Position numbers and translations under genes: made by a program. This document shows positions 21,306-33,199 of a DNA stretch of 64,000 nucleotides, piece by piece. The notes below the pieces were generated by a model, which saw nothing but the letters and a program-made list of their open reading frames with translations, did not search any database and was not told the origin of the DNA. Source of the DNA: Dichetophora obliterata (taxonomy: Eukaryota > Arthropoda > Insecta > Diptera > Sciomyzidae); contig OY986440.1 in the NCBI GenBank assembly GCA_963920525.1, forward strand, positions 13,292,680-13,356,679, written 5' to 3'. Within the stretch, counting starts at the first letter, position 1. Each line of letters starts with the position of its first letter.

Positions 21306-21455
21306 ACCACAGCTTAATCACTCAAAGACTACTGAAGAGGAAAATGTAGCGATTTCCGAAACAGACTGTCTAGTCAGCTAGTAATTGACTCTATACAGAG
21401 TTGTTGTTGTTGCCTTCTTAAAAACTTACTTGATCTAAGGCTCGCAATTTAATTC
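21306..21455. repeat. 300-bp dispersed repeat, copy C (3' half only)
   Basis: Matches the second half of the 11,662 and 12,242 copies from CACAGCTTAATCACTC to the AATT-rich end, including GACTGTCTAGTCAGCTA and a GTT run. It begins exactly at the right end of the hAT-like MITE, so the left half of this copy was removed or displaced with the MITE's other flank. Confidence 0.75.
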
Positions 21456-22120
21456 AGATACTAAACTTATTGAAAATAATTTTGTTGAAATAAAACATAA
21501 GAAAGGTACATCAATAAGAATTTAATGTAAACAATAGGTCTTCCTTTTACATTTGCCGCCATATCTTGAGCATTAACAGTACGATATTAAAGTATGTTAT
21601 AGCGATATTTTTGTCTTTTTTAATTTATTAAATTTTTTGACACTAGGGTGGTATATTAGAATGGTAAAACCTGAGTTCTGGTGTGTAAGTACTAGAACGG
21701 GGTTTTTGAGGTCAATGACCTCTTTAGCAAAAAATATTTCACACTGAGACAAAAACATCGATACATCATACTTTAATATCGGACTTTAAATGCCAAAGAT
21801 AAAAAAAAATTTAGGGTAAAATCCCTACGTTCGGCAATGCTTCGGATTCGATAGTGTACGGTGCACTTTTTTTGCCTGTAAGGTGGTAAGGTCTCATGCA
21901 CATATATGAAATATATAAATATTTTATTTTTTTAGAAATGCATACTATTTTTAAAGTGTAAAAAACAATAAGAACAATTGCAAGTAATATGAATGACATT
22001 TTTTATGACTCTTCATAGACTAACGCTTAATATAAGATACACCCAAATACGTATGCATATACATTTAAATATTTACATAATTTTCTTCGTCATAAATGCA
22101 TCTTCATGAATGCTTTAAGA
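21456..22120. other. Lap1 downstream region with a short inverted repeat
   Basis: No gene seen. About 40 bases at 21,579-21,618 (ATATTAAAGTATG…TTTTTGTC) pair with 21,742-21,782 in reverse complement, a probable MITE remnant. On the minus strand an AATAAA (within about 21,921-21,930) could serve as the polyadenylation signal of the Lap1 gene, about 190 bases past its stop. Confidence 0.4.
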
Positions 22121-22297
22121 TTATTTCCTCGACAGCATAATATTTACAGTTGGATTTGCATGAGATATAATTGTTCGTGCTTCTCTAATGCTTATGTTGG
22201 TAAAATCAAAGCCATCTATTTCAAGTAGTTTATCGTGTTGACACAATAAAGAAGCTGCAGTTGTGTTGGGTACTGTTGATGCTATAAAAATTCCCTC
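22121..22297 (-). CDS. Lap1: Lap1 exon 6 (PDZ end, stop)
   Basis: Acceptor TTGTTTTTCAG, 58 codons and stop. It encodes EGIFIASTVP, LLCQHDKLLEIDGFDFTN and ARTIISHANPTVNIML, the strands and helix of a PDZ domain. The protein ends SRK. The reading frame upstream of the acceptor is intron. Confidence 0.85.
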   Translation of the reverse strand, partial: EGIFIASTVPNTTAASLLCQHDKLLEIDGFDFTNISIREARTIISHANPTVNIMLSRK

Positions 22298-25200
22298 CTG
22301 AAAAACAATTAAAGCAATTTCTATGTGTATTAGTGATTTCGATTGAAAGTATGTTGAAAGTATATGCAAAAAAAAAAATTAAATATGATTATTTTAAAAA
22401 ATTAAAAAAAAATATTTTTAAATTTAAAATTTATTAAATTTTATGAAATTGAAAATTAAAAATTAAAAATTTTTAAACTCGTGGTTTAGTTTTTGAAGAC
22501 GACAAATCATCACTGTGGGTTTAGACCGCCTGAACGAAAGAAAGAAACCTCGTTCGTTCGCTCGGATTTAACACTTAGCCCGAACGAACAATGTTCGCTA
22601 TAAATTTATCGCGAACAATGTTTGCCCGGTGTAAACAGTAAATTAGGGCGAACGAACGAAGATTCCTTCGTTAGATCTTTTTGCACGAATCCAGTGCTGC
22701 GCTGTGTTTAAAAACAGAAAAGTAGCAAAAAGGAGTAGCTTAAGAGAATAAATCATGAAAAGTACCAAAATAGTAATTTACGATTTATTTTTTTAAAATT
22801 GTTCTGTTCATTTTCGCAGCAATATAATTGCGTTGTGTAAAGGTACTATTAAAGTTTTTTAAGCGAAAAAACACTGCGTTAAAAGTTTCATTTTAAAGCG
22901 ACTGTTTATTTTAGGTAGTTTTTTTTTTAAATAATAATTATATATTTTTCGAGTTTATGGAAAGCACGAACGATATTATACATACGAAAAATGTGAAAAA
23001 AATAATTTTTTATAATAACTAATACGAGTAATATATAGTTATGGAGTGGCAAACTATTTGTTGTTGAGAAACGGAGCACAAGTTTTAATACTAAAAATAA
23101 GCAGTTCCCCGCATTTATTGATGTTCGGCGAAATGCACAAATTGCTCTTTACACCGCCTGAATGTTTGTTCGCGATTGATGTTTGTGCGGTCTAAACAGT
23201 TCTCCGAACGAAGAATTTATTGCAACAAATTGTTCGCGATGAATTTTTTGTTCGTTAAGGTGGTCTAAACCCACAGTCAGACAATCCGCAGAGTTGCACA
23301 AATTTTCAAAACGATTTCAAATTTTCTTTTAGAATGTTCTCTTCGCAAGTTAAATAACAAAAAACTTTGAAAGATTTACGTAAGTGGCAAAATAGTGGCT
23401 TTTTTTAAGAAAAGTTGACTGAAGTTGGAAAAATGCGTTGACGTCTACAAGCAGGAATGTACGAAAAAATAGCAATTGAAATAGAAATTGAAGTGACAAA
23501 TTTTTAAAAAGTATAAGATTTAAAAAAATAAGAAAACAATTATATTTTATGGCCCACGCGCGCTATTTTTTTCATAATTTTATCATATGTATTTGGATAT
23601 GTACATCAGGCTCAAATATGCAAAAAAGCCAGATAGTAAGTGGTTTAGGAGATAAAGTTCGTGACAACTTGAAAAATTACCATTTTAGACTTGTTTTTAG
23701 CAATCCTTACAAGGGTCAATAATTTTATCTGTAAATAATTCTACCTTAAGTTATGGGTATAATTATCTAATAATATGATAACATATAACTTTTTTATCGG
23801 GTTTTATTTCACATACTTAAAATTTTAGCGGCAGTGTAGAGGATTGAACGCATGATCATCACTTTGAAAACAATAAAAATTATAAGTGTAAAGTAGTGAT
23901 CAGCTCAATTTGAGTTATGCCACTTTTCTAGTTAGGGTGCGCGATATGTTAAAAAGTTGTCCCCCTTCTATTTATTTAGTACTAGCACACCATGGACGTT
24001 TCCTTGGAAATGTCCGCTAAAATTTCGAAAGAAAAATGCCCCTAGAAAAACTGTAAAGCAAATATATTTTAAAATTTTTTCCATAAAAATCGACCCGGTA
24101 CTTTTGGAATAAAGTGGTAACATTGAAATTGCACTTCTATTGATTGCACTTCTATTGAAAATTCTATTGCACTTCTATTGAAAACAAAAGTTAAAAAATA
24201 ATGATGGCAATTGTTTTATTCTTATTATAAAAAATATAAAAACACAAATATTATTTAAAAAAAAAATGTGTTCGAATTATAAAATAAAAAAATGTATTTT
24301 ATTAAAAAACTCACCTGATTATGATGCTGTTCAATTTCGAAACCAATTGTTTTTTCCCAACGTAGCGTTACTTGTTTCTTTAACAAAATTATTATAATTA
24401 CATTATGGCATTATTTTAGTGGTACCATAAAAGGCGTACTTACAACAGTAGGATTTTTGTGCACTCCAAAGAGCCACGGAGTTTTTTTGTTTATGCTCTG
24501 GATTTGGCTACCATTTCTGTTACCATTACTGTATTGAAAAAGTGTTTCATGCCTTAAGTTAGTATCTGTCGCCATTATATCAATATCTCCTGTTTCAACA
24601 TTCACGATTTGCTCATTAGTGTTTTCCGATTGTTGACCATCTTGCTTTACAGAAGGATTAGACTGATTTGGGTAAAGTCTATTTGCAATGTTGTTTTGAT
24701 GATCAAAGCTACAGTCGCCTTGAAATGTGTTGTTATCATTGTTAAAATGTCGAAGATAACAAGAACTGCTAAAACTATTTAAATCCTCTGGAGAATCTTC
24801 TCTGGCGTCAGCAACACTAGTTTTCTCATTTGTAAGTGGTTGGTTGCAAAGGGTGTTATTGCTGATTTCTACCATTTCATGCGAATCTTGTTTTTGTGAC
24901 TGTTGATATGATGATAGCTGCTGTGTATGAATAGGCTCCGTTTGACAGGAATCATCATAGATGGTAAGATTTTGTTGATTTCGTAGAGTTTCAAAGTTGG
25001 TCAAGTCTTCTGGTGATTTTTTCGTAAAAACTCTTGCAATGTGGTATGGCGGTGGTTCTTTCAGATTAAGAGCGTGTTGTTGCTGCAACTGATAATCAAT
25101 GTTGTACTTCTGCTGTCGCAAATCAGGTTGTAAGTTATCCATATAGTACGTCGTTGGTATATCGTATGGTGAGTTCGTGAGTGCTACTGCACCACAATTT

Positions 25201-27388
25201 GTTGCAAAGTATTGTTGCAATGCTTCCTGTTGGCTCACATAGACATTGTTATAGTCTATGTGCGATGGTATGGCAGAAAGCATTTGTTGCTGTTGATCAT
25301 ATTGATTAAATGCATTGTTTACCATTGACACATGATTTTCGTAGGCAACCGCAGCGGCATTGTCTATGCTGTTATTTGTAAAGTGAGTTTCGTTCAGTGC
25401 TGATGAAATATTTGTTGAAGTTTTTTCTGGCTTTATTGCAGTCATTTCACTGCATGAATTTGACATTACGCGTGCCTCCTTAACATTTTGCAGTTCAGGG
25501 ATTCTTTGTGTAAGTTTCTGGCTATTTCGCACATATTTTGACATTAGGCGCAGTTCTTTAGGATATGGAGTTGGAGATCTCATTAAACGTGTAGCTAATG
25601 CTTCTTCCACACCCTGCGATTTATCAGACACTTCTGTATTTGCTGTAGTTTTAGGAACACTTTGAGGCGTAGATGTCATTATAGTGGCTTCCTCGGCAAA
25701 GCAAATGCGACGAGAAGGGCTTGCACAGGATGCAGCACTTACAGTCGTTACATAATCGTCTGCGATCGCTTGTTCACGTTGTTGTTCATAGATGTGTTGA
25801 TGATGATTAATATTATTTGTACTGTCACCAGGGATTTCCTGAAAATCTAACGAGTTTTCATGATTTTGCTGAGGAATCTGCTTCTGCCGTTGCTGCTGCA
25901 TTCCTAAGCCTGATTGTGGCAGCATAAAACATGTTAGTTGCGTTTTGGTATTGGCATCTAAATATTGCAACGGCACAAGAGGCTGCGATTGATTATCGCT
26001 TATCCACAGCGATGTAAGATTTATCAAACTGAGTACGGACACGGGAAGTGTTGACACATAGTTATCAACTATGTTGAGCACTTTAAGCTTTGCTAAATGC
26101 CCTATATTCTGTGGCAGCTCAGTTAATTTGTTTCTACTAGCACTGAGCACACTTAAGTTGGAACAATTACAGATTTCTTCTGGCAGCGTACGTAGCTCGT
26201 TTCCATCGACAAATATAAAACGAAGCTTTTTCAGCATGCCTATTGTTGTTGGCAAACGCAGCAACTGGTTGTGACTAATAACAAGTTCTTCTAAATTTTC
26301 TAAATTACATATACTATCGGGTAGTTGACGCAGTTGATTTGATTCGCACTTAAATGTGACTAAAGACTTCATCATGCCTATACTGAAGGGTAATGTTTCT
26401 AAATTGTTTGTGCATACGGATAATACTTCTATGTTACGCCAATGGCATATTTCATTAGGCAGTGGTTCTATTAAGTTGCCATTTGCTTCAAAGTGTTGCA
26501 ACTCACGCAAATTGGCAATATTAGCTGATATTCGGCGTATCTGATTGAAATCAATCCATAGCTCACGCAAGTTTTTTAATTGGCCAATTACTTCGGGCTA
26601 CATATAAGATAGATGTTGTTTTTTTTTGTAAATGTTATCGACATTATTGAAATATTTTGCCTCTAACTTACCAGCTCAGTAAATTCATTTCCACCAATAT
26701 CGATTCTTTGAAGATTCAATAAACGTGCCATGGATTTCGGCAAAGTTATCAAGCTATTTAAACGTAGCTCTAGAATTTGTAAATTCACTAAACGCCCAAA
26801 ATTAGCTGGCAAAAACTCTATATAAGTTTCATTTAACAAAAGCTCTTGCAAGGATATCAAGCAGGTGATGGCGTCTGGTAATCGTTGCAAGTTATTGCAG
26901 CTTAAATCTAAATGTGTCAAGTGTTTGCATGTCTTTATGCTATCAGGAATATTCGATATTACTGAAAATACAAATCAGTCTTAAATAAGTCGGAGATAAA
27001 TACTTAATGTAAAAATAACAAAATTTCTTACAGTTCCGACTTAAATTTAAGTGTTGTAATTGACGTAATGAACCGACTGCGTTCGGTATGGATTCTAAGC
27101 CATTGTTGTTCACTGCAATTTTGCGTAAGCTTTGGCAATAAAAAAGTTGTGGTGGCAATGCATTTATCTAAAATAAAATAGATTTTTATAATTAAAACAA
27201 AAACGTAAAAACTGTTTTAAGCTGCTATTACATACCCTAGTTGATGTCAAGATCAATTCTTCTAGGGTGCGTTCGTGTTGCCACACATCTGGGAATATAT
27301 CCGTTAACACAATGTTACTCAAGTCTAGTTTTGAAATAAACTCTTCATTTTGGAACTTAAGACACGGAAAACATTTGTAGAACGGCAT
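22121..27388 (-). CDS. Lap1: Lap1-like LRR and PDZ (LAP) scaffold protein, six exons, 990 residues
   Basis: Joining the exons 27388-27236, 27167-27032, 26961-26672, 26597-24444, 24377-24315 and 22297-22121 with GT-AG borders gives one open frame of 990 codons plus stop. The start MPFYKCFPCLKFQNEE matches the family N-terminus (KC.PC). About 16 leucine-rich repeats follow (residues ~25-400), then the LAP-specific region with LWISDNQSQPLVPLQ, then a long low-complexity Q/N/S-rich middle. The C-terminal PDZ domain (residues ~912-990) has TIGFEIE as its carboxylate-binding loop and ends the protein. LAP proteins (Erbin, Densin, Scribble, fly Lap1) are membrane-associated scaffolds at basolateral or junctional sites. 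The architecture (one PDZ, KC.PC start) fits Lap1/Erbin rather than Scribble, which has four PDZs. No defect was seen. The middle region is too variable to verify. Confidence 0.88.
22512..23277. mobile_element. MITE in the last Lap1 intron
   Basis: Ends CTGTGGGTTTAGACC and GGTCTAAACCCACAG, with the trinucleotide TCA on both sides as a possible 3-bp target duplication. Subterminal regions are full of CGAAC/GTTCG repeats in both orientations, and an internal TTTAGACCGC/GCGGTCTAAA pair recurs. No coding capacity. A split second copy lies at 39.85-47.3 kb. The superfamily is not determined. Confidence 0.75.
23278..24314. other. Lap1 intron 5 remainder
   Basis: Intron sequence with no gene. A short tandem repeat of a 16-base unit, ATTGCACTTCTATTGA-like, occurs three times at about 24,127-24,183. 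Confidence 0.5.
24315..24377 (-). CDS. Lap1: Lap1 exon 5 (PDZ start)
   Basis: A 21-codon exon with acceptor TTGTTAAAG and donor GTGAGT. It encodes KQVTLRWEKTIGFEIEQHHNQ up to the split with the last exon; TIGFEIE is the PDZ carboxylate-binding loop. It is in phase with both neighbours. Confidence 0.8.
24444..26597 (-). CDS. Lap1: Lap1 exon 4 (rest of LRRs, LAP region, low-complexity middle)
   Basis: 718 codons, acceptor TATATGTAG, donor GTAAGTACG. It starts PEVIGQLKNLRELW, carries the remaining repeats, the LAP signature LWISDNQSQPL, and then about 490 residues rich in Q, N and S with poly-Q-like runs (QQREQ, QQQQ), probably disordered. It ends HKNPTV. Reading past the donor gives a spurious stop, which is why the exon is cut at 24,444. 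Confidence 0.87.
26672..26961 (-). CDS. Lap1: Lap1 exon 3
   Basis: Acceptor TTTTCAG, donor GTAAGT. 290 bases. The split codon from exon 2 (T + TA) gives leucine and the repeat reads LISNIPDSIKTCKHLTHL. It encodes about four leucine-rich repeats, ending NEFTEL. Confidence 0.85.
27032..27167 (-). CDS. Lap1: Lap1 exon 2
   Basis: Acceptor TATTTTATTTTAG, donor GTAAGA. 136 bases, phase 0 in and phase 1 out. It encodes INALPPQLFYCQSL and the next repeats, ending in LNLSRN. The upstream codons INAL show that the exon starts before its first ATG. Confidence 0.85.
27236..27388 (-). CDS. Lap1: Lap1 exon 1 (coding)
   Basis: 51 codons from the ATG to ACTAGG followed by the donor GTATGT. It encodes the KC.PC N-terminal cap and the first repeat (LDLSNIVLTDIFPDV). 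The start is chosen because MPFYKCFPCL matches the family N-terminus. Confidence 0.85.
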
Positions 27389-29045
27389 ATTGTAGCGTGT
27401 TCAATTTCAAAATCCAGAGTTTGCATTTGTATTTATCGCCGTGTGTGCTTAAGAGTACGTCTTAGAACTCGCAGGAAGAAGGCACTTTTCGCACATATAA
27501 TATATCTGCAGCACTAATAGCGATCTAAATTAAATTATAAATTATAACTGAAATCACCGTTTTTAAAGGATATATAATTGCATTATTTAATTTTTTCGCA
27601 ATAAAGCTCTTACTTTAGTACTTCCTCAAATTCGTGCAGGGCGGGTAGTTTAAGCATTGATGAAGTATCATTAAAAAGTATTATTATTATCACAAAAAGT
27701 TATTTTAGTTATAGCAGTTTAAAGCTTGTATTGAATTTTTAAGTTTATTTAATTTTAGCCACTGTCATTATCTTTATGCCATTGAAACAAATAATAAATT
27801 TCTTGTAATCGTTTTGGCCCTTATTGGCTTGCAGATTATAAATAAATAAATAAAATAAAAATAAAATATATATAAAATTGTTTTGTAGTGTTTAATATAA
27901 GAATTTTTAAAGAAAATAATTTTCATTCTGAACATTCATTTTAAGCAAAATTTCATTTATAGAAAAATCAAAAAATATTCTTTTCACAAATAAAAAACTA
28001 ATACATGAGTTTTATAGATAAAATAGTGTACGGTGCCTAGATTGGCTGATTTTTGAGAAATACTTGTAACAAGAAAACAAACGTATTCTATACCGTTTAG
28101 TATTGAATGACCTGTAAAGCAACTAGAAAAAATGCCAACAGTTTATATTTTATTGGCAGTGCAAATTCGCACTATTGTGCTAATTAAAGAGTGAATTAAT
28201 GTACGAGTAAAAATTTTAAATTTTTTATTTAAAAACCTGGCGATTTAGAAGTTTTTGTCAAAACTCCACCATTTTTTAAAATTTCACTCTTTTTTATTCT
28301 GAGTCATTGTATAAGAAATAGTCTATTGTTTAACTTTTTTGGTTTTTTATTTCAGGCACTGTGAAGACCGCAATCACTGCAGGAGTGAGGCAACTCTTTT
28401 TTATTTCGCCGCTGGAGAGATAGCCAATAACTACGGGAATAGTAAAAATTTTACTTGAAAAAATTTGTATGTTTACTTGAAGTGTGTATAAATATAGCCT
28501 TAAAATTTCAAAACAATTGTAATATTCTAAATACCTTTTTTGACGGTAACGCTAAGTACGGCGGTTCCGCTAAATACGAAATTTTTTAATTAATTATTGT
28601 TGTACAACTATTCAAGAATATGTAAAACAAATACAAAATTAATCCCGCTAGTAAGAAAAAGAGTAACTTTAATCCTCTTATGCTCAGGTCCGCCGATCGC
28701 AATAAGACCGTAATCTGTAAACATCACATTGTAGATGAATCCTCGAATTACATTTCCGTTTCTCCGTCTTGGAGCTAGAATTCTCAGTTTGACAATTACG
28801 TCAATTTGAATTGAAATTTCGTCATGTTTTTACGAATTTAATTCATTTCATAAAAACTAGATTTTCGGTGAGATCAAGTCAAACTTTCGGTTTGAAGTGA
28901 GATCAAAGTTTAAAAAAATACTGGTGATAGAAAAATGTTTATTTTTTTCAACTAAAGCAACAACAAAAAAAATTAAAACAAAATACAAGGTTGATTTTGG
29001 TTGATTGTTTAAATGCTAGAAATTGTATCTACCTTCATAAAATAA
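27389..29045. other. Lap1 upstream region, no other gene seen
   Basis: Holds the 5' untranslated region and promoter of Lap1 on the minus strand, though I cannot place a start site. An AAATAAAT-rich run occurs at 27,838-27,868. A 50-base block at about 28,588-28,640 (ATTGTTGTACAACTATTCAAGA) resembles one at about 36,605-36,655. Confidence 0.4.
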
Positions 29046-29049
29046 TACA

Positions 29050-29578
29050 TAGTAAAACTAATTATTAACTATATGAAAAACTGCAGTTCAGTTTGTCTAG
29101 AAGATGTAAGATACTTATAGTTCCAAGACAAGGCTCTCTAACTTCTTCCAATCTTTTTTTCATTAATGCCATAAGACTGTGGAATGCGTTACCACGTGAC
29201 TTAAGAGAAATCGAACGGGCGGAAAATTTTAGGCAATCTATTTTAACTCACTTCTGAACATCTTAACTTCTTCAACTTAATTTATTTTTCTATCCTTTCT
29301 CTTTTCTCTTTACATATCCTTATTCTTCATTAATATAATAATTCTTATATTTTTTGATACAATATTTTTTTATTTTATTTTTATTATAATTAATCTCTTA
29401 ATCATTATCTAATGTAATTCATTATCTTGTTTATAGTCACTATTATTAATTTGTTGTTATACCTAAGCAATTTGTTTATTATCTTAACTTATCTATAGGT
29501 ATTTTTGCTTGTTGTACTGTAAAAGAACTTAGTTCTTATTTGTACTAATGTTTTTTTAATAAAAACAAATACAAGGTG
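29050..29578 (+). pseudogene. LINE 3' fragment (plus strand)
   Basis: Encodes SRRCKILIVPRQGSLTSSNL, then INAIRLWNALPRDLREIE and a stop at about 29,258. This is the same C-terminal signature (IRLWNALP) seen in LINE reverse transcriptases. An AT-rich 3' UTR and AATAAAAACAAATACAAG near 29,560-29,577 follow. It is 5' truncated. Confidence 0.6.
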
Positions 29579-29639
29579 TTCAAAAAACAGATTATTTGAG
29601 CGCGTCTTAAAGCGGACCTGATTATTTACTGTTGAATGA

Positions 29640-31120
29640 ACATGCATTTTTCTTTAGGGTTACTGAATGATGAAGTGTTTCCTAAAAGGAAGAACCTCAA
29701 GCTACATGTCAATGAACTGGTTTTTTGGGGTCAGACTGATATGCCCGAACATTTGAACGTTTTGGAAACACCATATCAATGTTTTAATTATTTTTTGACA
29801 CAAGTTTGTTGATGTACTTTCGAAACACAGATGATTTACATCTTTCGAAAAACTTTGCATTCAATAATTTTCGTCCATCAGTTTTTGGTTGATCAAATTA
29901 ATTTTTAGAAACAAAATAATTTTTAAACAAAATAATGTTTTAATCGGATTCAAATCTGATACATTGGAGCTCCTCAAAGTCAGTGGTGTCTTGTTGTTAA
30001 TGTTGGTTTTTCGCTTTCCGAAAGTTCGAGCGTTTTTGCGGAAAATACTGTTTGGAAGCAGTACTACAAACAATGATTCACCAGCGATTCGATGAGCTAC
30101 GAAGTAATCTGCATTTTAATAATAGTCTTTTGGATCTTGAAAAAAGTGCACCCAGCTATGCTCGATTGTTCAAAGTGTGACCTGTGATCACGCACTTCAA
30201 CGAAAGATTCAATCCGGTTAAAATGCGTCAGCGTCACAGTGATGGCGAGCAAATGTGTCCTACAAAAATACAAGTCAATACAATTCTTCAATAAATACCG
30301 GCCAAACCGCACATGTGGGCTATTGTTACGCATTTGAAATTTATTCTGGCGCTGGCAATAATATAGTTCTTGAAAACTCCCCAGATATTGTAGCAGCATC
30401 TTATGTTATTGTTCGATTGCTAAGCACTTCCTAGACAATATCAATCACATCGTTTATTTTGACAATTTTTACACGTCGGTTGGTTTGATGATTTCTTTGA
30501 AAATTCGTTAGAATTTACAGTTTAGGAACGATGCGACCAAATCGTGTATCGAACTATAGTCTGATGCCGCACTTGAATCGAAAAAATCGAGGGTGAATAT
30601 GCTAAAGAATTGATTGGCACAGTGTTTGGTACCGAAATTAGCAATATTTTGTGGAGTGACAAAATAAATGTTCGCCTGCTTTCAACCTTAGTAGGTACTC
30701 AATATTTTTTGTCGCGAAAAAATGGTACCATGCCAACGAAAGCTTCATTTTGGGACCGAAATTGAAAACAAAACATTGAAATAAATTCTCCAGCTATAAT
30801 GAATGTGTTCAACAAAAATATGGGAGGAGTTGATTTGTTGGATAGCCGTATCGGTTGACCTCGTATTCGTATAAAGACCAGAAAATGGACAACTCGTATG
30901 TTTTTAATCTACAGGATGTGGCTATGGTGAATTCATATATTCTTTATCATCGACTGCATCTACAAAGTACTAGATTAGCACTATCTAATTTTAGAACGGA
31001 AGTAGCAAAATCGCTACTTTAATCTCAAAAACGTGGTCAATCATTTCGTGGTCGACCGCTGCCAAAGCCCAGAAAGTCCTTTGCTCCACCAGATGATATT
31101 TTGGTGCGAATTTTTTGATA
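29640..31120 (+). pseudogene. piggyBac-family transposase relic
   Basis: Frames with many stops carry the piggyBac transposase landmarks in order: TPYQCFNYFLTQ, LELLKVSGVLLLMLVFRFPK, FDELRSNLHFNNS, PAKPHMWA, then a catalytic-Asp block DNFYTSVG (about 30,459-30,485), GTMRPNRV, and the third catalytic-Asp block NKNMGGVDLLD (about 30,810-30,842) with TRKWTTRMF and NSYILYHRL after it. In active relatives these aspartates excise and insert the element at TTAA sites. At least ten stops or frame changes make it non-functional. No TTAA-bounded ends were identified. Confidence 0.85.
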
Positions 31121-32755
31121 TATGGTAAAAAATGTTTAAAATGCCAAGCTGTAAAAAATAAATGCAAACAGATTTTGTAAAATCTAACATGAATTTCTGT
31201 AATTAAACTAAAAAAATTGTTTTCCCTTCCACAACTACTCATTACTAGACTACGGATTTTTATGAAAAAAATGTTTTTCCTCAAAAGAGGTGTTTTAAAG
31301 GTTCTTACCTATATATTCCTATATGGTATAGAGTTTACTAGAGGTTTTTTTAATACGCAAATTATATGCAAGTTATATGTAAGTTATATGCAAGTAATAT
31401 GCAAACAATATGCAAAGTTTATGCAAAAAATTGTTCAACTTGAAAAAGTCTAAAATTTCAGTTTTCATTGTAATCAAGATAATTTCAAGGTACTTTTTAA
31501 TATCTATAAATAGTTGCATTATTTTTTTTCTTTATACGCGTGTTTTTAAAAAGTGTGTGTAATAATTTCACCTGACGGCCGCAACGCTTATGAGCTACGG
31601 TGAAAGGAACACTCGCCAAGAGCTCCATATTGCCAGCACAATGTTTTAAGGATGTTTTAAAAATAAATTTATTGTATTATTACATTTAAATTGTCTTTTT
31701 CTTTATATTTTTCACTTTTATTAAAAATAAAAATAATGCAAATTCTTATTCACTCGTTACTTAATTTTGTTTTGACAGCTGAACATCTGTTTTTTGAAAT
31801 TCAGAGTGCGAATCGGTATTGCAGTTCCCTCGCACGGATTCAACAATAGGGAGTTCGGATCTGATTAACTCCCGCCGCAACTGATCCGCCGGATTTCACA
31901 ATCAGCATGATAATTTAAATAAGTCGATAACTTTGTTAAATTGTGATATTAATAAATTGCGGATCATTCGGCGACAAAATTAAAAATAATGTTGTATAGG
32001 CTAATAATTATCTAATTTTGTGATATTTTAATCCGATTTTTTTCATAAAAAGATTCCATTTTTTAAGTCTTATTGTGAAGAAATATTATTACAAAAACTG
32101 CATCTATGTGAACAAGTAAACAATAGCAAAAGTTGTATGCAATAAATATGTGTCGATAAGCAATACTAGCTTAGCCCTTTCATTACTGACGGGACACTTT
32201 TTTTATATACATGCAGATTGTGCAATATGCAACATATATGCTATTGCATTAAAATCAGCAGTCAACTCATTAAATTTAAAGTTTACCTGCTATTAGTTTT
32301 TATTAACTTTTCATTCAATAAAATATCATTTTATGTGGTAAATACCTTTTTTATTTTTCAAAATCGAAATAACACTTTTCTACTTATTTTATGTATTCAT
32401 GCCCAGGTCCAGATCTAGGCGGAGTTGACATTTTTACATATTACAAATGAACGAAGAATCAAAATTAAAACGAACTTCAGATTCATTTTGCTCGTCAGCT
32501 AATTCATATGATTAAACTTTTGGAGCTCAAACAAAAAATGTGGCATTGCAGGGTTAAACGCGTTAAACTAATCGACCGATTTTAATTGATTTTTTAATCT
32601 CTTTCAAATGTAATTCTACACATCTTTTATGATATAAAATTAACTTGCAAATAACATTTTTTCTATAAGTAATAAACTTTTTAGAAAACATCTTCATAAA
32701 ATAAGTCTTACTTTTAACCGCATTTTCCTAAACCTTCCTTAAATAATAATGTTGC
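31121..32755. other. No gene; short degenerate repeats
   Basis: At about 31,363-31,428 an 11-12 base motif, (A)TGCAAGTTATA-like, is repeated five to six times. The rest is AT-rich without a supported feature. CGCACGGATTCAACAATAGG near 31,835 is unassigned. Confidence 0.4.
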
Positions 32756-32768
32756 TAAGTTAAGATAA

Positions 32769-33096
32769 GCTAAGTGGCGGCCGTAGCCTAGTGGGTAGAG
32801 TGCGTGGCTCCTAAGCTAAAGAACCGCGGTAGCCCGGGTTCAATTCCAGCTCAGACAGAAATAATTTTTCTGTTCGGTCGTCACCTCTCTGCAGACAATG
32901 GCAAACCTCAGAGTGTAAAAATTGCCATGTAAAGCTTCTTGAGAACATAAGCCGTTCGGAGTCGGCATAAAACACGTAGGTCCAGTTCTCGGTCATTTGT
33001 GATCAAACATTTAATAACACGCACAACACAATTGATCAATAGAAGCTAGGTCAAAGTCCTTCCAAGGGCTGAAATGGCCAGTTTATTTTTTTTTTT
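32769..33096 (+). mobile_element. tRNA-derived SINE
   Basis: The 5' part resembles a tRNA with RNA polymerase III promoter boxes: box A TAGCCTAGTGGGTAGAG near 32,784 and box B GGGTTCAATTCC at 32,837-32,848. An unrelated body follows (…CCGTTCGGAGTCGGCATAAA…), ending in a T run that could terminate pol III. An exact 13-bp target duplication TAAGTTAAGATAA flanks it (32,756-32,768 and 33,097-33,109), showing insertion by LINE machinery. It encodes no protein. The perfect duplication suggests a fairly young insertion. Confidence 0.88.
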
Positions 33097-33199
33097 TAAG
33101 TTAAGATAAAAATTATAGAATATTTTTTAGTATTTCTGACATTATTAAAATGTTTAAAATAAGCTTAATACAGCGCGCATGAGATGTATGCAATTAGTT

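Noticed and set aside
32777..32850. Stand-alone tRNA gene
   Set aside because: Boxes A and B are present, but the sequence continues into a 320-bp unit with a T-run and 13-bp target duplication, so it is the head of a SINE.
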